Source: Balneolaceae bacterium
GTDB lineage: Bacteria; Bacteroidota; Rhodothermia; Balneolales; Balneolaceae
Direction of reading: 5' to 3'
Assembly (NCBI GenBank): GCA_007118695.1
Contig: SKRC01000085.1
Coordinates: 78,693 to 119,214, forward strand
DNA length: 40,522 nt
Shown: in pieces, positions 1-8,523 of the stretch
How positions within the stretch are numbered: the stretch's first letter is position 1
Layout of the letters: each line of letters opens with the position of its first letter
Position numbers and translations under genes: made by a program
The notes under the pieces: model-generated
What the model was told of the DNA's origin: nothing
The model's database searches: none
The model's input: the letters and a program-made list of their open reading frames with translations, nothing else

Positions 1-650
1 TGAAAATAGGATTTGTATCGTACCCTGCTTCCACGTTCAAGGAGGCTGGTCCCTTCCACGACCTCCCTGGGGATAATGACCCGCGGGCCAATCAGTGAAA
101 ATGCGGCACTTTCTCCGGGTATTTCAAGAATAGTACCCGATATCGGCAGTTTTTCATTTCCCACACGAATTGAATCGCCGACACTCAGACCCAGTTGATT
201 CATGATCGGCCGGTCGACGAGCGCACTCCGGTTTTGTTGGTATTCATAGGCAGCCTGGGCGGGAGCGGTCTTCAGTGTACCATAAAAAGGAAAACCGCCC
301 TCAATAGCCCGGATCTGGGAAAGCCTTGTTTCGCCGGTTTCACCATAAACGACCATTGAAGAGAATTCAATCGAAGTGGACTGCTCACCCCCGATGGAAT
401 CGATAAAGGCAGTGATTTTTTCACCGTATGGCTGATTTTGGCGGATTTCGAGGTCGGCACCCAAAAGCTCCCGTGCCTGCTCATTTACGGTCAATAACAC
501 ATCGCTTCGAAAAGAGAGGATGGCAACGAGTGCCGTTACTCCGGCAATAATTCCACTGCTGTAAAGGGCAAGGCTTTTGTACTGGGAACGGGCATCGCGC
601 CAGGCCGTTTTCAGGCTGAATAAATCGGGTATATACCGCCTAATTTTCAT
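1..650 (-). CDS. YbbP-like FtsX-family ABC transporter permease (3' end outside window)
   Basis: Permease half of a MacB/LolCE-like ABC system; YbbP-type proteins are linked to envelope lipid or lipoprotein handling, but the substrate is unknown. About 216 codons are visible, from an ATG at 650 running off the window start. The protein opens with a short cytoplasmic stretch (MKIRRYIPDLFSLKTAWRDA), then one membrane helix at about residues 24-45, then a periplasmic domain beginning with a run that reads LLGADLEI, as in YbbP and LolC/E proteins. The start codon lies inside the end of the ATPase gene (11-bp overlap), so translation is probably coupled. The pair diverges from tesA, the same neighbourhood as ybbP-ybbA-tesA in E. 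coli. The remaining membrane helices should lie outside the window. Confidence 0.85.
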   Translation of the reverse strand, partial: MKIRRYIPDLFSLKTAWRDARSQYKSLALYSSGIIAGVTALVAILSFRSDVLLTVNEQARELLGADLEIRQNQPYGEKITAFIDSIGGEQSTSIEFSSMVVYGETGETRLSQIRAIEGGFPFYGTLKTAPAQAAYEYQQNRSALVDRPIMNQLGLSVGDSIRVGNEKLPISGTILEIPGESAAFSLIGPRVIIPREVVEGTSLLERGSRVRYKSYF

Positions 651-1383
651 GTTCAGAAGCCAGGTTTAATGCTTCAGCTTCCCTGAAACCGGTGTAGTTA
701 TCACCTGCTATTTGCCCGGATTTCAGTCGTATCACCCGGTCGCACTGCTCTGCCAGTTCCAGGTCGTGAGTTACAATGATCAGAGTGGTTCCCTGGCTGC
801 GGTTGAGTTCAAACAGGGTTTCTTCAATCTGTTTGCCTGTTTCAGTATCCAGGTTTCCAGTCGGTTCATCGGCAAAAAGGATATCCGGGTTATTGATATA
901 GGCACGAGCGATACCAACGCGCTGCTGCTCTCCGCCGGATAGTTGCGTTGGGTAATGGCCGATCCGGTCAGCCAGCCCCACCGACTCGAGAAGCTCAAGA
1001 GCCCGCTGATACACATGTTGGTACCGTTCTCCCCTGAGCTCGAGCGGAACCATTACATTTTCAATTGCGGTCAGGGTTGGCATCAGTTGAAACGTTTGGA
1101 ATACAAAACCGATATGTCTGTTCCGGACTGCAGCAAGTTCATCTTCGTTCAGCTCATTGAGCTGATGGCCTTTTAGAATAATCCGGCCGGAACTGGGTTG
1201 ATCGAGGCCTGCGCAAAGCCCGAGCAGAGTTGTTTTCCCGCTGCCTGAAGGCCCTACAATGGCGCAGCTTATACCGGGTTCAACGGTAAAGTTGATGTTG
1301 TCCAATACGGTAAGTGATTTCTCCCCGTTGCGGTAGGTTTTGGTAAGGTTTTCAGTCTGCAGTATGCTGTTTTGCTTGTTCAT
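640..1383 (-). CDS. ybbA: YbbA/LolD-type ABC transporter ATP-binding protein
   Basis: ATPase subunit that would power the adjacent permease. It is 247 residues long, normal for the LolD/YbbA/MacB-N family. Visible motifs are Walker A GPSGSGKT (44-51), Q-loop near 96, signature LSGGEQQR (148-155), Walker B ILFADE (168-173), D-loop and switch histidine in IVTHD (H206). It is the first gene of the minus-strand pair, and its stop codon overlaps the permease start. Its promoter must lie in the gap shared with tesA. YbbA is preferred over LolD because tesA and a YbbP-like permease sit beside it. A LolD-like lipoprotein-release role cannot be excluded from sequence alone. Confidence 0.88.
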   Translation of the reverse strand: MNKQNSILQTENLTKTYRNGEKSLTVLDNINFTVEPGISCAIVGPSGSGKTTLLGLCAGLDQPSSGRIILKGHQLNELNEDELAAVRNRHIGFVFQTFQLMPTLTAIENVMVPLELRGERYQHVYQRALELLESVGLADRIGHYPTQLSGGEQQRVGIARAYINNPDILFADEPTGNLDTETGKQIEETLFELNRSQGTTLIIVTHDLELAEQCDRVIRLKSGQIAGDNYTGFREAEALNLASEHEN

Positions 1384-1715
1384 CCGGATGATTTTATGCT
1401 ATAGGCAACTTTTTGAACGTTCTAATACGTTATCTTCATTCCAATTGTTAGTTAATAAACCCAAAATAGTCTTTTTATATTGATCCTGATACACCTGTCT
1501 GTCCAATCCCGACTGTTTGGGGTCCGGTCAGGCAGGTGTGTGAGGGCTGGATTGTTCAGGGAAATTAAATACATGGACTCATAAATACTGTTGTATTCAC
1601 CTGCTGAAGCCGGTTCTGCGCCCCTGCACGATTGATATGACACCATATTGTATGAATTCATGTAATTAGGCCTGATCACTTTGTTGAGAATAATTTTCAT
1701 TCATTGAATATACAG
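1384..1715. other. Divergent intergenic region with an imperfect stem-loop
   Basis: Gap of about 330 bp between the divergent ybbA and tesA genes; it must hold both promoters. No convincing gene or RNA is seen. The notable structure is an inverted repeat with arms at 1491-1504 and 1526-1539 (ACACCTGTCTGTCC against the complement of GGTCAGGCAGGTGT, 12 of 14 positions) around a 21-nt loop. Both neighbours are transcribed away from it, so it is not a terminator for either. No good match to the Bacteroidota promoter TTTG/TAnnTTTG was found. Confidence 0.5.
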
Positions 1716-2378
1716 ATGCGGATAACGGTAATAACCAGGATACTATTCTCACTGCTGATAAGTTTATCGGTTTTTTTACTCAGCGGGTTTGATCAGAAGG
1801 CCAATGATGAGCCAAAACGTATAGTCGTGTTTGGTGACAGTATTACGGCCGGATACGGGCTGGATCAGGAGGAGGCATTTCCTGCCAGGATCCAGGAAAA
1901 AATCGATGAGCTTGGATGGAAAGCAGAAGTAGTGAATGCCGGGGTCAGTGGCGAGACATCGGCAGGCGGTTTGAGAAGGGCTGACTGGGTATTGCAAAGA
2001 GCTGTCGATATTTTTGTTCTCGAGCTGGGAGGAAATGACGGTTTGCGAGGCATTGATCCGGATGTGACCAAAGAAAATTTACAGAAGATTATGGATAAGG
2101 TATGGGATCGATACCCCGCTGCCAGGATCCTTCTTACCGGCATGGAAGCCCCACCGAATATGGGAGATGATTACACCCTGAGATTCCGTCAGATATATCG
2201 TGAACTTGCAGAAGCCAATGAAGTTATTTTCATGCCGTTTATCCTGGAGGATGTCGGTGGGATACCGGAATTGAATCAATCGGACGGTATTCATCCGACC
2301 GCCGAAGGCCATGAAATTATTGCTGATAACCTCTGGGAACTGTTAAAGCCGGTATTGGAAGAAATCAGAAATAATTGA
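1716..2378 (+). CDS. tesA: TesA-type SGNH lysophospholipase / arylesterase / acyl-CoA thioesterase
   Basis: Periplasmic multifunctional esterase of the SGNH fold (thioesterase I, protease I, lysophospholipase L1). Using the ATG at 1716 gives 220 residues. A hydrophobic signal peptide covers about residues 1-24. The mature part shows block I GDSITAGYGL with nucleophile Ser42, the block III GGNDGLRG segment (Asn107) and block V DGIHPT (Asp190, His193); the Gly of block II lies in NAGVSGETSAGG. A TTG lies 12 bases upstream in frame, but the ATG gives a cleaner signal peptide; neither has a strong Shine-Dalgarno. It diverges from ybbA-ybbP as in E. coli, which supports the tesA name. The next gene starts 50 bp downstream on the same strand. 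Confidence 0.9.
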   Translation: MRITVITRILFSLLISLSVFLLSGFDQKANDEPKRIVVFGDSITAGYGLDQEEAFPARIQEKIDELGWKAEVVNAGVSGETSAGGLRRADWVLQRAVDIFVLELGGNDGLRGIDPDVTKENLQKIMDKVWDRYPAARILLTGMEAPPNMGDDYTLRFRQIYRELAEANEVIFMPFILEDVGGIPELNQSDGIHPTAEGHEIIADNLWELLKPVLEEIRNN

Positions 2379-2428
2379 GAAAATTGTATCTTACATATTG
2401 AATCTCTTAACTGATTATTTCTACAGCC

Positions 2429-4351
2429 ATGGGTGAGGAAAAAGTAATATTGGCGGAAAGCAAGGAACAGACCCAGGAGTTTCTCAAAGCGCTGCTCAAA
2501 GATATACGGGCTCTTGGAAAGATGCTGGATGAGAATTGGTTTGAGATTGATAAAGTTCGCATCGGGGCTGAGCAGGAGTTGTGCCTGGTGGATACAAATG
2601 CCAAGGCTGCTCCGATTTCGATGGAGGTACTGGAACGGCTCGGGAAAGGTAATTTCACCACTGAACTTGCCAAATTCAATATTGAGATCAACCTGGAACC
2701 ATTGGAGTTCAAAGGCAAATGCCTCTCTCAAATGGAGACAAACCTGCAGGAGCAGGTTGACAGGGTTCGCAAAGCGGCCAATGAACTGGGTGGCGAAATT
2801 GTACTCACCGGTATTTTGCCAACAATCCGGAAGGTAGACATCGAGATGGACAACCTGACCCCGCTGCCACGGTATGCGGCACTCTGCAAGGCTATTAACA
2901 AGCTGAGGGGCGGGGAATACGACCTGAGAATCCAGGGAATGGACGAACTTCTGATGCGCTTTGACTCTCCCCTGATTGAAGCGTGCAATACCGGGTTCCA
3001 GGTACATCTTCAGGTGGCTCCTGATGAGTTTGTCAACAAGTATAACATTGCCCAGGCCATTACAGGCCCAGTTCTCGCTTCAGCAGTTAACTCACCCATT
3101 CTATTTGGCAAGCGTCTGTGGCAGGAAACGCGTGTGGCATTGTTTCAGCAATCGGTTGATACCAGGAAAGCCAGCGATCATCTGCGTGAAACCAGTCCGA
3201 GGGTTACATTTGGAAACGAATGGCTTAAAGACAGTATTCTGGAAATCTATAAAGAGGACGTAGCGCGATATCGGGTAATGATTTCCAATGAAGTGAAAGA
3301 AGATGTGGATAAGCTGATTGAGAGTGGCACACCGCCGCAATTAAAAGCGCTTCAGATTCATAATGGTACGATCTATCGCTGGAATCGTCCCTGTTATGGT
3401 ATCAGCAATGGCAAGCCCCATTTGAGGATTGAAAACCGGGTTTTCCCGTCGGGGCCTACTGTTGCAGATGAAGTTGCAAATGCTGCCTTCTGGCTGGGTC
3501 TGTTAAAAGGGATGGATGAACAGTATGACGACATCACCGAAATCATGGATTTTGACGATGCCAGGATGAATTTCTTTGCAGCCTCAAAAATGGGAATGGA
3601 TACGAAATTCAGATGGTTGGATAAAAAACGTTATACGGCAGTGGATTTGATCACCCATGAATTGTTGCCGCTGGCCCGGCAAGGACTCAAAAATGCAGGT
3701 ATCCATAAAGCGGATATCGACACCTATACCAATATCATTGAGGAGCGAACCGATCTGGGGCAGACCGGGAGCTTTTGGGTGATGAGTTCACACAGCGATC
3801 TGATAAAAAAAGTATCGAGGGAACAAGCTCTGACAGCGATTACCAACGCTATGATAAAAAACCAGCGTAAAGGTGAACCGGCCCATAAGTGGGGGCTTGC
3901 CAAAGTGGAAGATATGGAGATGTGGCAGCCTTCGAAGCTGGTCGTTGAGGAATTTATGACAACCGATCTGTTTACCGTCCAAAAGGATGATATACTGGAA
4001 CTGGTTGCCAACCTGATGGAATGGCGCAGAATCCGATATGTTCCGGTTGAAGACGATAATAAACACCTGGTTGGCCTGATAACCATGCGGACAGTTTTTA
4101 AAGAATTCAGTAAAGAGATCCATCAAAAAGAGACAGTACCGCAAACTGTGGCTGATTTGATGATCAAAAATCCCATCACCATTCATCCTGAAGCCTCGAT
4201 TCTCGAGGCAATCGAAATCATGGGCTCCCAGATGATCGGCTGTCTTCCGGTTGTAAAGAATAACAGACTTGTCGGGATCATAACGGAACAGAACTATATG
4301 ACCATCACGGCAAGGCTATTGAGGCGATTGGACTATGAAGATGAGAACTGA
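2429..4351 (+). CDS. GCS2-type amidoligase (glutamate-cysteine ligase-like) fused to a CBS-domain pair, copy 1
   Basis: Predicted ATP-dependent carboxylate-amine ligase of the glutamate-cysteine ligase (GCS2/YbdK) fold with a C-terminal nucleotide-sensing module. The 640 residues divide into a ligase domain (about 1-500) and two CBS motifs (about 505-560 and 572-630). Family-like motifs are RIGAEQELCLVD (44-55), acidic strand FNIEINLEPL (83-92), EACNTGFQVHLQV (184-196), HNGTIYRWNRPCYG (311-324) and RIENRVFPSGPT (333-344). The acidic residues and the IENR arginine match places where this fold holds metal-ATP and substrate. The second CBS unit ends in the usual LVGIIT. No gshB is nearby, so glutathione synthesis is not supported and the substrate is unknown. 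The next gene is a full-length paralogue. Lengths and motifs appear intact. Confidence 0.8.
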   Translation: MGEEKVILAESKEQTQEFLKALLKDIRALGKMLDENWFEIDKVRIGAEQELCLVDTNAKAAPISMEVLERLGKGNFTTELAKFNIEINLEPLEFKGKCLSQMETNLQEQVDRVRKAANELGGEIVLTGILPTIRKVDIEMDNLTPLPRYAALCKAINKLRGGEYDLRIQGMDELLMRFDSPLIEACNTGFQVHLQVAPDEFVNKYNIAQAITGPVLASAVNSPILFGKRLWQETRVALFQQSVDTRKASDHLRETSPRVTFGNEWLKDSILEIYKEDVARYRVMISNEVKEDVDKLIESGTPPQLKALQIHNGTIYRWNRPCYGISNGKPHLRIENRVFPSGPTVADEVANAAFWLGLLKGMDEQYDDITEIMDFDDARMNFFAASKMGMDTKFRWLDKKRYTAVDLITHELLPLARQGLKNAGIHKADIDTYTNIIEERTDLGQTGSFWVMSSHSDLIKKVSREQALTAITNAMIKNQRKGEPAHKWGLAKVEDMEMWQPSKLVVEEFMTTDLFTVQKDDILELVANLMEWRRIRYVPVEDDNKHLVGLITMRTVFKEFSKEIHQKETVPQTVADLMIKNPITIHPEASILEAIEIMGSQMIGCLPVVKNNRLVGIITEQNYMTITARLLRRLDYEDEN

Positions 4352-4408
4352 GAACAGCGAGAATTTAAATAAAAGGACCGGAAAGAATAATTCATCAAAA
4401 GGGAACGT

Positions 4409-6310
4409 ATGGGTGAGCAAAACATAGCCATTGCACAAGATCCGGAATCAAGAAAGTCATACCTCAAACATCTGCTTCATGATGTAGAGGCTATTGAGCG
4501 AATGCTGGAAAATAATCAGTTCGAGTCGGGAATCAACCGGATTGGTGCTGAACAGGAGTTTTGCCTGGTTGACAAGTATTTTAAACCTTCCCTGAATGCT
4601 TTGGAAGTTTTACAAAAAATCGATGACCCGCATTTCACACCCGAACTTGCCAGGTACAATCTGGAGATCAATCTGGATCCTCTGACACTAAAAGGTGATT
4701 GCTTTTCCAGGATGAGGAAACAATTGAGCAACTTATTGAAAAAAGCTGAGGATGCGGCCGATGGATTTAAGGAAAAAATCATATTGACCGGAATTTTGCC
4801 TTCCATCGATTACAGGGCTGTTCAGATCGAATACATGACTCCCAAAAAACGGTATGAAGTTTTGGCAAATATCATTTCGGATTTGAGAGGGGAAGATTTT
4901 GAACTGAATATTACCGGGGTTGATGAACTCATACTCACTCACAACAACATATTGTTCGAGGCGTGCAATACAAGTTTTCAATGCCATTTGCAGATTGAAC
5001 CGGATGATTTTACGGATATGTACAATTGGGCACAAATGCTTTCCGGTCCGGTTCTGTCAGTAGCGGCAAATTCACCGTTATTGCTCGGTAAACAGTTGTG
5101 GGCTGAAACGCGGATCCCTTTATTTCAGCAAAGTATTGACACACGTGGCAAAGGATATCATTTAAGGGAACGTGAGCAGCGGGTAACGTTTGGCAACCGT
5201 TGGATCAGAAGTGTGGGTGATGTTTATAAAAATGATATAGCACGCCATACCTTGTTTTTTATGACGGATATCAATAAAGATTCACTGGAAACATTGGGAA
5301 AAGGAAAAATTCCAAATTTGGATGCATTACAACTTCACAATGGTACCATATATAAATGGAATCGTCCATGTTACGGTGTTACAAAAGGTGTTCCTCACTT
5401 AAGAATTGAAAATCGTTATCTGCCATCGGGGCCGACGCTGGATGATGAGATTGCAAACCTTGCGTTTTGGGTAGGGTTGATGAGTAATCTGCCGGATAAA
5501 TACAGGAATATCTGGGAAAGAATTCGATTTGAAGAGGTAAAAGAAAATTTCTATAAAGCAGCCATGTGGGGAATACAAAGTGGAATGGTTTGGGATGGGG
5601 AACTTATGTCGGCCCGCACTTTGATCCTCGATATTTTGTTGCCAATGGCCCGGGAAGGCCTGGAGAAGAAAAAGATTGATCAAAAAGATATTGATAAATA
5701 CCTCTCAATTATAGAGGCACGTGCAAGCGGGTATGCAACCGGTGCAAGATGGATAGTAAATAGTTATCGTGAATTGAAACAGAAGCTGGGCAGAGAGGAA
5801 GCAGTTGTTGCTTTAACAGCAATAATGAACAATCGAAGACTGGAGGGTAAACCGGTACATGAGTGGAAACTGGCAAAGTATGAGGAATCTCAAAAACTTG
5901 AGATTCAATACGATGTTGTGGGCAATATAATGTCGACCGATTTGATTACAGTTAATGAAAATGATCTTGCAGCGCTGGTTTTGAAGATTATGGAATGGAG
6001 AGATATCCGGCATTTACCTGTTGAAGACAGCAGAGGTAACTTGAAAGGAATTATTACAAAGAAGCGGCTTGTTCGTTATCTTAACAACCCAGATCATTAC
6101 GCTCATGCAATAGCAGCAGATGTGATGAGTAAGAACCCGGTTACAATCGGGCCGAATACAGATATCAAATATGCTATGCTGATGATGCTCGATAAAGGCA
6201 TCAGTTGTCTGCCGGTTGTTGAAGGCAATGAGCTGATTGGAATCATTACAGACAACGATACACAGATTGTCTGGGAGAAGATGAAAAAACGAGGTAATGC
6301 AGATAACTGA
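4409..6310 (+). CDS. GCS2-type amidoligase fused to a CBS-domain pair, copy 2 (paralogue)
   Basis: Second copy of the ligase-CBS architecture, 633 residues, alignable end to end with copy 1. It conserves RIGAEQEFCLVD (44-55), YNLEINLDPL (83-92), EACNTSFQCHLQI (184-196), HNGTIYKWNRPCYG and RIENRYLPSGPT, so it should be catalytically competent and not a decayed duplicate. Differences near the predicted pocket include Thr-Gly-Phe-Gln-Val changed to Thr-Ser-Phe-Gln-Cys. The CBS pair occupies about 500-615 (RHLPVEDS, LKGIIT, CLPVVEGNELIGIIT). A good ribosome site (AAAAGGGA) lies just before the ATG. Its 3' end overlaps the deacylase gene by 14 bp. The pair may act as a hetero-oligomer or make two related products; this is inference. 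Confidence 0.8.
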   Translation: MGEQNIAIAQDPESRKSYLKHLLHDVEAIERMLENNQFESGINRIGAEQEFCLVDKYFKPSLNALEVLQKIDDPHFTPELARYNLEINLDPLTLKGDCFSRMRKQLSNLLKKAEDAADGFKEKIILTGILPSIDYRAVQIEYMTPKKRYEVLANIISDLRGEDFELNITGVDELILTHNNILFEACNTSFQCHLQIEPDDFTDMYNWAQMLSGPVLSVAANSPLLLGKQLWAETRIPLFQQSIDTRGKGYHLREREQRVTFGNRWIRSVGDVYKNDIARHTLFFMTDINKDSLETLGKGKIPNLDALQLHNGTIYKWNRPCYGVTKGVPHLRIENRYLPSGPTLDDEIANLAFWVGLMSNLPDKYRNIWERIRFEEVKENFYKAAMWGIQSGMVWDGELMSARTLILDILLPMAREGLEKKKIDQKDIDKYLSIIEARASGYATGARWIVNSYRELKQKLGREEAVVALTAIMNNRRLEGKPVHEWKLAKYEESQKLEIQYDVVGNIMSTDLITVNENDLAALVLKIMEWRDIRHLPVEDSRGNLKGIITKKRLVRYLNNPDHYAHAIAADVMSKNPVTIGPNTDIKYAMLMMLDKGISCLPVVEGNELIGIITDNDTQIVWEKMKKRGNADN

Positions 6311-7454
6311 ATCAACAATTGCGGATCTGAAAATCACCGATCGAATACGATGGTCCAAGTCGGGTGATCAAAGAGGTCCTGTACTTGTGTTATTTGTAGG
6401 CATCCATGGTAATGAACCTGCAGGGCTCAAGGCAATTGAAAATTTATCAAAACAAATCGATGAATCGGCTACTCCGTTCAGGGGATCCGTATATGCAATC
6501 AGCGGGAATTTACAGGCCATAAACCTCGGGTTGAGGTACCTGGATACAGATTTGAACAGGCTTTGGGAACTTTACAACACAAGTGAAGATTTTTCCCAAA
6601 TGAACGGCCAGGACTGGCCGGCCGAATACGATGAAAGCCTGGATATCAAAAAGGCGATCGATGCGATTGTTGAAAAACACAGTCAACAGGCTGACGATTT
6701 TATATTTGCTGATTTACATACCACTTCCTCGGAGAGTTGTGCTTTTATCCTGTTGAACGACACCCTGGCAAACAGGGGGCTTGCCCGGAAATTCCCGGTT
6801 CCCCAGATTTTAGGTATCGAGGAAAACATTCACGGCACGCTGCTCAGTTATATCAATAACCTGGGCTATAAGGCCATTGGGTTTGAAGCAGGAGCACACC
6901 AAAATGAGGCATCTGTTGAACGAAGTGAAGCGTTTCTGTGGCTGCTGCTGCACAATACAGGAGCTCTCAAACTGGCAAGGGAAAAAATAAATGAGTATAA
7001 AAAGAAGCTGGGTGCCCACCCTGGTGTTCCCGATACCTATTATGAAATCAAATTTCATCAGTTTGTCAATGATCCCCAAGATTTTGACATGCTTAGCGGG
7101 TTTGAAAATTTTGATCTCATGGAAAAAGATACACCCCTCGCATATTACAAAGGTGAGCTCATTAAAGCACCGGTTTCCGGCCGCATATTTATGCCTTTAT
7201 ATCAGAAAAAAGGGCATGACGGGTTTTTGATTATTCGGGAGGTGTCGGAAATCTGGTTGCGACTGTCGGCATATCTGAGGAAGAGTTTTGTTCATAAATA
7301 CCTGAAGTATTTACCAGGGGTAACACCTGCCGATAATCGCGGATTTGAAGTTAATCTCCGGATTGCAAGATTCCTGGTAGAGGATATTTTCCATTTGTTG
7401 GGATACAGGGTTACTAAAAAGGATGAAAATACCCTAATTTGTTACCGGCGATAA
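6297..7454 (+). CDS. AstE/aspartoacylase-family zinc amidohydrolase
   Basis: Predicted zinc carboxypeptidase-like deacylase of the succinylglutamate desuccinylase/aspartoacylase family, which cleaves N-acyl amino acids. In 385 residues it shows the zinc motif GIHGNEPAG (His37, Glu40), the third ligand in DLHTTS (His141), the substrate-binding segment DTDLNRLW (Arg88) and the catalytic-glutamate region GFEAGAHQ (Glu197). The C-terminal ~150 residues carry a beta-rich domain with APVSGRIFMP, typical of this family. The start ATG lies within the upstream ligase gene, so the proteins are probably translationally coupled and belong to one pathway. No arginine-succinyltransferase genes are present, so an AST catabolic role is unlikely. 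The likely substrate is an amide made by the ligases, or a related N-acyl compound. Confidence 0.82.
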   Translation: MQITESTIADLKITDRIRWSKSGDQRGPVLVLFVGIHGNEPAGLKAIENLSKQIDESATPFRGSVYAISGNLQAINLGLRYLDTDLNRLWELYNTSEDFSQMNGQDWPAEYDESLDIKKAIDAIVEKHSQQADDFIFADLHTTSSESCAFILLNDTLANRGLARKFPVPQILGIEENIHGTLLSYINNLGYKAIGFEAGAHQNEASVERSEAFLWLLLHNTGALKLAREKINEYKKKLGAHPGVPDTYYEIKFHQFVNDPQDFDMLSGFENFDLMEKDTPLAYYKGELIKAPVSGRIFMPLYQKKGHDGFLIIREVSEIWLRLSAYLRKSFVHKYLKYLPGVTPADNRGFEVNLRIARFLVEDIFHLLGYRVTKKDENTLICYRR

Positions 7455-7509
7455 CCATTCTGCCAGCGTCATAAAAACAACCACCAAAGTTGATTGATAG
7501 AACAACCAC

Positions 7510-8439
7510 ATGTTAGATTTTCGTTTTGTTGATGGTACACGGTTGATTTCAGTTGTTGAGGCTTTGATTTTTGCAAGTCAGGACCCGATTTCATGGGATC
7601 ACATCGCCGGAATAATCAGGGAGAGTGAAGAGGAATTGCAGCTTGAAAAAGAATCGGTTGACCAGATTGTTGGCCAGCTGAATGACAGGTATGAAAAGAA
7701 TGATCTGGCATTCAAAATCGAAGAGGTAGGCGGAGGGTACACCTTTGTGACACAGCCGCGCTACCATCCCTGGCTGAGTATTTTTCAGCACGAGAATGCC
7801 TACCGAAAACTCTCGCAGTCGGCGATTGAATCACTGGCAATAGTCGCTTACAGACAGCCGATAACAAAACCCGAGGTTGATCAGATCAGGGGGGTTGATT
7901 CCAGCTATATGCTCAGGCAGCTGCTGGAAAAAATGCTGATCAAGGTGGCCGGCCGGGCTGATTCTCCTGGCAAGCCGCTGTTGTACAAAACGACCGACCA
8001 TTTTTTAAAACATTTTGGCATCAACAATGTGGACGAATTGCCAAGGCCCAGGGAGATTGAGGAAATTTTAAAGGATGATGATATGGCCGAACACCGGCGC
8101 CTGCTCATGGAGCGTCAAATGGAGCTTGATGAGAATGATGCAGATGAGATAATGGAAGAATTTCTCGAAAAACAGGACAACGACACCACTGAACAACCGA
8201 AGCTTGACCTGAAAGTAAGCCGGACGGAAGACAGTCCTGGCTTGGAAGATTCCCCTGAAGATGGCATGAAGGTGAGCCGGGATGAAGGCAGCCCTGATTC
8301 GGATGAATCCCCGGGGCCTGGCACAAAGATAAACCGGGAGGAAGGTGATCCTGAATCGGAAGAATCCCCGGAAGAAGGCATAAAGGCAGGGTCCGGGGCA
8401 GACAGCTCCGAAACGAATGAATCAGAAGAAAAAAAATAA
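7510..8439 (+). CDS. scpB: Segregation and condensation protein ScpB with an acidic repeat tail
   Basis: Kleisin-associated winged-helix subunit of the SMC-ScpA-ScpB condensin that compacts and segregates the chromosome. Residues 10-185 carry the two winged-helix domains; landmarks are VVEALIFASQDPIS, the stretch LSQSAIESLAIVAYRQPITK (101-120) and the IRGVDSSYMLRQLLEK segment. The family is usually near 180-240 residues; here 309, because residues 235-309 form an acidic Ser/Pro-rich tail made of four degenerate 19-residue units. scpA is not in the window. It lies 55 bp after the deacylase on the same strand, so could share its transcript, but a functional link is not expected. Confidence 0.92.
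   Translation: MLDFRFVDGTRLISVVEALIFASQDPISWDHIAGIIRESEEELQLEKESVDQIVGQLNDRYEKNDLAFKIEEVGGGYTFVTQPRYHPWLSIFQHENAYRKLSQSAIESLAIVAYRQPITKPEVDQIRGVDSSYMLRQLLEKMLIKVAGRADSPGKPLLYKTTDHFLKHFGINNVDELPRPREIEEILKDDDMAEHRRLLMERQMELDENDADEIMEEFLEKQDNDTTEQPKLDLKVSRTEDSPGLEDSPEDGMKVSRDEGSPDSDESPGPGTKINREEGDPESEESPEEGIKAGSGADSSETNESEEKK
8212..8436 (+). repeat. 57-bp in-frame tandem repeat encoding the ScpB acidic tail
   Basis: Four degenerate 57-bp units (starting at 8212, 8269, 8326 and 8383) encode 19-residue repeats beginning KVSRTEDSPG, KVSRDEGSPD, KINREEGDPE and KAGSGADSSE. The last unit lacks one codon before the stop. Units 1-3 share the pattern K-[VI]-[SN]-R-x-E-x-x-P-x-x-E-x-S-P-x-x-G. The composition is acidic and probably disordered. 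Confidence 0.8.
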
Positions 8440-8523
8440 CCGGAAAATTAACACTGTTTTATCAGTTACAAAGCTCAAGATTGTCTCTGCCGGCTGAACA
8501 ATAGTTCGAATCTTATTTTTGAT

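Noticed and set aside
2429-6310. Naming the ligase-CBS genes gshA
   Set aside because: No gshB partner nearby and the family includes ligases with other substrates; glutathione synthesis is not supported.
8500-8516. GTTCGAATC resembling a tRNA T-loop
   Set aside because: No acceptor, D or anticodon stems can be built around it.
8514-8521. TATTTTTG, a perfect TAnnTTTG promoter box before rluB
   Set aside because: It ends 2 nt before the rluB ATG, so transcription would start inside the gene, and no TTTG -33 box lies at the right distance.
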